Source: Pelecanus crispus (Eukaryota; Chordata; Aves; Pelecaniformes; Pelecanidae). Taken from it: a DNA stretch of 64,000 nucleotides. The stretch lies in NCBI RefSeq assembly GCF_030463565.1, contig NC_134646.1:61707710-61771709 (forward strand), read 5' to 3'. Below the pieces are notes generated by a model. The model made no database searches and had not been told where the DNA came from. It saw nothing but the letters and a program-made list of their open reading frames with translations. Below, in pieces: positions 60,901 to 64,000 of the stretch. How positions within the stretch are numbered: the stretch's first letter is position 1; each line of letters starts with the position of its first letter. A program made the position numbers and the translations under genes.

Positions 60901-63656
60901 ATACCTTTGGTTTTGTTCTAATGTTGGTTCGTTTGTGCTCCTGTTTTTACGGTTCCTTATTCCCACCTACTCTTACTTGAAAAAAAACCAAGAAAGTGTT
61001 ATCACTTGGGAAGGTCTGTAGTAACGGAGTTACTTAGCATTTGGCTAAGTAAATACAAGGGCCAAGTCACTTGTAAATACTTTGGACCTCTTCCTTTCTG
61101 CCAATTAATTACTGTCAGTAGGCTCGTAATAAGCATAGTAAGTGCAAATTACAGCGGCTTGGTAGTAAGGGTAGAGCCATGTGGTGCAGCAACGATGTGT
61201 CAGTATGTTCTTAAGCAGTTACTGCCTGGGGCAGGTATGCAGTGAGTGGGACTATGTGATCTGTTAGTTCCCCTGAGTGGTAGCAGCAAGGTGAGCGGTA
61301 ATGAAAGGGGGACAAGTTTTAGGTCTTAGTCTGGGGAAGTATCTGTGTGTAAGTTGCATTGCAAAGTTGCAGGTATGGGGATGAAGATGGAGCATGGGTA
61401 CAGATATGGGGAAGCCCCTAATTTACTACTTAGAGACAAATTTAGGGTCTCGCCTATCAAACTTGCCTCAATCCTGTGATTTTTTTTTTAATTTATTCTT
61501 TTTTTTTAATAAAGCTAGTCATAACCATTACTAGGGAAGGGCAGAGCTGTGCCTCGTCATCATTCTGTTTCTCTCCCTGATCTTTCTCTGCTTTCTGAGG
61601 TTATTCTGGAGAAGCTTCCAGTATTGTTAATGGATGCAATTGATTCAAAAGTATTGACTGTAGTCATGAGGTTTCTTTCTTAAACCCCTTGCTCCTGTAG
61701 TCATGTCATATGTTTTTAATGAAAAAAAATCAAATGTTATATCCTTGTAGATGTGGTGAAAAGCTTAAATTGAATTCCTCTTATACTAGAAGCTGATAAT
61801 ACCTATTTTAAAATAGTGACTTGAGATGGTTTAATGATTTTCTTATTTGTTTTTTTCTCACCTGTTAGGATTAGAAATACTGGGCTCTTGTTTGTCTCCT
61901 CTTTACTAGGTAGAAATGGAATTTTGACATATGCTTGTGAAAATACTGAGTTTAGTCAAGTCTTAGATGAATATATTAAAGCCAATGTGTAGATTCCATA
62001 AACTTGTGTTTGTATTTTTTCCTGAATAAGGACTAAAAAGTTTTAGATAAGCTTTCCCTCCAAAGTGACAATAGATCTTGTCTCTTTTTATGTAACTTCT
62101 TCTGGTGTGTGTTTTTGTTTGTTTTGGCTTGGTTTTTTTGTTTTTACTTTGTTTTAAAATAACTCAATTCTTGATTTGGAAGGTCAAGATATTGACAGCA
62201 TATTTATTTCCTTGCACAGAAATGAATGAAACTATGCATGAGAATAGCGACACTGTGGGACAAATTGTTAACTACATTATGAAAAATGAAGGTATAGTAT
62301 TGTGATACAGAAGTTATGAGCCTTTGTGATGGTGTTCTATAACAAATACGTTTTTCCAGATATTCTGTAGTACGGTATGTTCATGTGTGTTCATTTAATA
62401 ACAATTTTGTACATGCTTAACTCTTTGAGATTGCCTTCAGAAGGCAATGACTTCAAACAAAATAGGGAGTTTTTCGCTTACCTGAAAATTATTTTCTATT
62501 GTAAGTTTGGTTCATGCATTTCTTGATTTTTTTTTTTTTTTTTTTTTAAAAACTATTTGGGTGTTTGAATTTGGTTTTTGGTTCATCCTTTTGTTTTGTT
62601 TGTGAAGTAAAAGCTCAAAGTTGCTTTCTCAATGGTAATGTTTAAAGCATGTGAATTTTTTGTTTTGACCAGATTAAACTTTTTGTCTTGAAATTATTCT
62701 TGCAGCTGTTGTCTGATGAAAGGTTTGTGCATAACTGAGACAATACGGTAGAATAGCATCAACGTTGAATTTTGGACATGGTATCTTCATGTGCTGTATG
62801 TGCAAAGTAAAGGATAAAGAAGATGATATGACTTAAAACAAAATCACAGTTAAACAGCCCATGGAATGCTTGGATTAGTTCAGAATGTATTTGCCCAGTA
62901 GAAGAAACATTTAGGAGACTGCATGTTTTTATAGTACAAGAACCTTTAGCCTTTTAATTTTACATTTCTATAAATTGAAGTTCTCCTAAGCATTGAATTG
63001 GCTTTGAGTTACTTCTGAATGTAGACTAGTCCTCTGGAAAAGTTGTATTTTTGGGGTGGTTTGTGGGGTCATCTGGCCTCCCCCCCCCTCTTAATAACTG
63101 TTAGGGCTTTGAGCTTGTGTATTTTTCCTTGAGGTTGGGATTAGGTACCCCATGGTTTTTTTAGGATATGCGAGCAATTGGTAGTTCTTGGCTGATAATT
63201 AATTTACATTTTGTAGGCCTCACTTAAACCGGAGTTCTTAATCTGAAGTTGCTTTATACATGTGAGGTAATGATACTCCTGTGATCAAATGGATGTTTTA
63301 AAATTTTCAGAGATATTGTTTGGGAGTATTGTGCAGATGACTATGTTATGTGGCTTGTATTGGGGCAGAGCTTTGAGTGCAATATGAACTGTAATTTTAG
63401 TAGCTCATGTTAAGAAAATCCCATAGACTTACGTTAACTTTTTTTTGCATAATTTTCTCTCATGCCTTTTGGAGATATACATTATGCAGTCATCTTTCTT
63501 TTAGATGAAATTTTTTTGAGGACCTTTAATTTTGCTGTTTGTTTTTTCTAAAGTTAGAGCTGTACACTTTTGAAGAGTTCTATTTATTCTCATTGCAGCA
63601 AATGCTGATGTGTTAAAGGCCATGGTAGCAGATAGCAGTGTCTTTGAACCTGAAAG
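48850..63656 (+). CDS. RELL1: RELL1 (RELT-like protein 1), partial; 3' exons beyond the window
   Basis: Family role: a small type I membrane protein of the RELT family (RELT, RELL1, RELL2); members bind RELT and the kinase OXSR1 and take part in p38/JNK-type stress signalling. Three exons are certain: 60146-60379, 62220-62291 and 63599-63656, all with canonical sites and matching phases. They encode a short Ser/Thr-rich extracellular stretch, a transmembrane helix (YIAFALVPVFFIMGLLGILI), the KKKGYRCTTEAEQ juxtamembrane signature, an acidic segment, then ENSDTVGQIVNYIMKNE and ANADVLKAMVAD. The proline-rich remainder lies past 64000. The first exon is unresolved; the start coordinate is that of a candidate only. 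PGM2 as the divergent neighbour supports the identity. Confidence 0.92.
54740..54880 (+). mobile_element. Possible decayed CR1 3' end
   Basis: The word order GATGACCTCTCTAAGGTGCT, then CATCTCTC, then TCTGTGAAT resembles the CR1 terminus, but strongly diverged. Tentative. Confidence 0.3.
59240..59385 (+). mobile_element. Old CR1 LINE 3' fragment
   Basis: GGAACAGGTTGCCCAGAAAC, then a diverged GAGCAACCTGATCTC, then TTCAGAGGTCCCTTCTGATG and a remnant ATTCTAT. All CR1 3' landmarks are in order, with about 20-30 percent apparent divergence by eye. No open frame. Confidence 0.8.
60146..60379 (+). CDS. RELL1: RELL1 exon 2, transmembrane exon
   Basis: 234 nt. Acceptor TTTATGTAG; begins two bases into a codon, so the previous exon must end in phase 1. 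Encodes NGEFVQVLSSYGLQ, a Ser/Thr-rich stalk, a roughly 22-residue hydrophobic helix, the KKKGYRCTTEAEQ stop-transfer and signature, and an acidic VEEEKLDEKI tail. Donor ATAG|GTAATC. Confidence 0.95.
60380..62219 (+). other. RELL1 intron 2
   Basis: 1840 bp, AT-rich, T-rich runs at about 61482-61508. No repeat family or gene recognised. Confidence 0.88.
62220..62291 (+). CDS. RELL1: RELL1 exon 3
   Basis: 72 nt. Acceptor TTGCACAG, donor GAAG|GTATAG, phases 1 in and 1 out. Encodes EMNETMHENSDTVGQIVNYI and MKNE, closely matching the conserved cytoplasmic segment of RELL1. Confidence 0.95.
62292..63598 (+). other. RELL1 intron 3
   Basis: 1307 bp, AT-rich, with a T20 run at about 62528-62547. Nothing else recognised. 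Confidence 0.88.
63599..63656 (+). CDS. RELL1: RELL1 exon 4
   Basis: 58 nt. Acceptor CATTGCAG, donor GAAAG|GTAATT. Encodes ANADVLKAMVADSSVFEPE and two bases of the next codon. The following proline-rich exons are outside the window. Confidence 0.94.
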
Positions 63657-64000
63657 GTAATTACTCATCTTTTTAATGCATGTTCCCTGAGGCAACTAAA
63701 AACATACCCTTTCAAAGGATTTTATTTCCTGAGCACTTTCAAGACTGCATCACTTCCTTGAGTTACCGGCTAAGAGGATAATACTTTGATTTCCTTGTGG
63801 TGTTGCTAAATTTTAATGTATGCCCTGGGTTAGTAACTGGCTCTTCTGGTTATGTGTTCTGGTGAGTGATACGGATTTATTGCTTTTTGGGCTAAAGATT
63901 TACAGAGGCTGCAAATACTTGTTTACTTTAAGGTGAAGTTACTGATGAGTTGGCTTAGTCCAAAAAAACTCTGACTTGAAAGAACAGAAGCAGCACTTGT
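63657..64000 (+). other. Start of RELL1 intron 4
   Basis: 344 bp to the window edge. No exon or repeat recognised. Confidence 0.85.

Noticed and set aside
62105-62305. 66-codon ORF as a separate small gene
   Set aside because: It is RELL1 exon 3 with intron sequence at both ends.
1-64000. CRISPR arrays, operons, prophage or other prokaryotic systems
   Set aside because: No regularly spaced repeats or prokaryotic gene organisation; the window is vertebrate nuclear DNA.
1-64000. tRNA, rRNA or other structured RNA genes
   Set aside because: None was recognised by eye; a covariance-model search would be needed to exclude small ones.

Overview
The window is nuclear DNA from a bird. It is AT-rich and intron-rich, has two CpG-island promoters, and its interspersed repeats are almost all CR1 LINEs. 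Several CR1 copies end in the typical tandem ATTCTATGATTCTAT-like 3' terminus. The youngest-looking CR1 type suggests a neoavian rather than a galliform bird, but the sequence alone does not prove that.

Two protein-coding genes face away from each other. PGM2 (phosphopentomutase / phosphoglucomutase 2) is on the minus strand from 20903 to 1842. It is complete: 14 coding exons with GT-AG introns join in frame to 609 codons plus a stop. RELL1 (RELT-like 1, a single-pass membrane protein) is on the plus strand. Its transmembrane exon (60146-60379) and the next two exons (62220-62291, 63599-63656) are clear, and the gene runs off the right edge. Its first exon should lie in the CpG island near 48.0-49.45 kb, but only a weak candidate is visible there and no convincing signal peptide. 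The PGM2-RELL1 neighbourhood matches the vertebrate order known from human 4p14.

Layout: 1-1841 is PGM2 3' UTR and flank. 1842-20903 is PGM2, whose introns hold a CR1 tail, an unusual 139-bp near-identical duplication, a C27/A11 tract and a perfect 13-bp-arm hairpin. 20.5-21.25 kb is the PGM2 CpG-island promoter. 21.45-22.89 kb is a long 5'-truncated CR1 with most of its reverse transcriptase domain. 22.9-48 kb is intergenic, with several CR1 fragments, including one CR1 inserted inside another at 41.84-43.77 kb, and a few unexplained GC-richer patches. 48-49.45 kb is the RELL1 CpG island. 49.5-64 kb is RELL1 intron 1 and the following exons.

The two genes have no known shared pathway. PGM2 is a cytosolic enzyme of pentose and nucleoside sugar metabolism, and RELL1 is a membrane signalling adaptor; they are neighbours by conserved synteny. 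I found no undescribed multi-gene system. The main points of interest are the intronic duplication, the nested CR1 that makes a misleading 401-codon ORF, the unresolved RELL1 first exon, and some unassigned ORFs and GC-rich patches.
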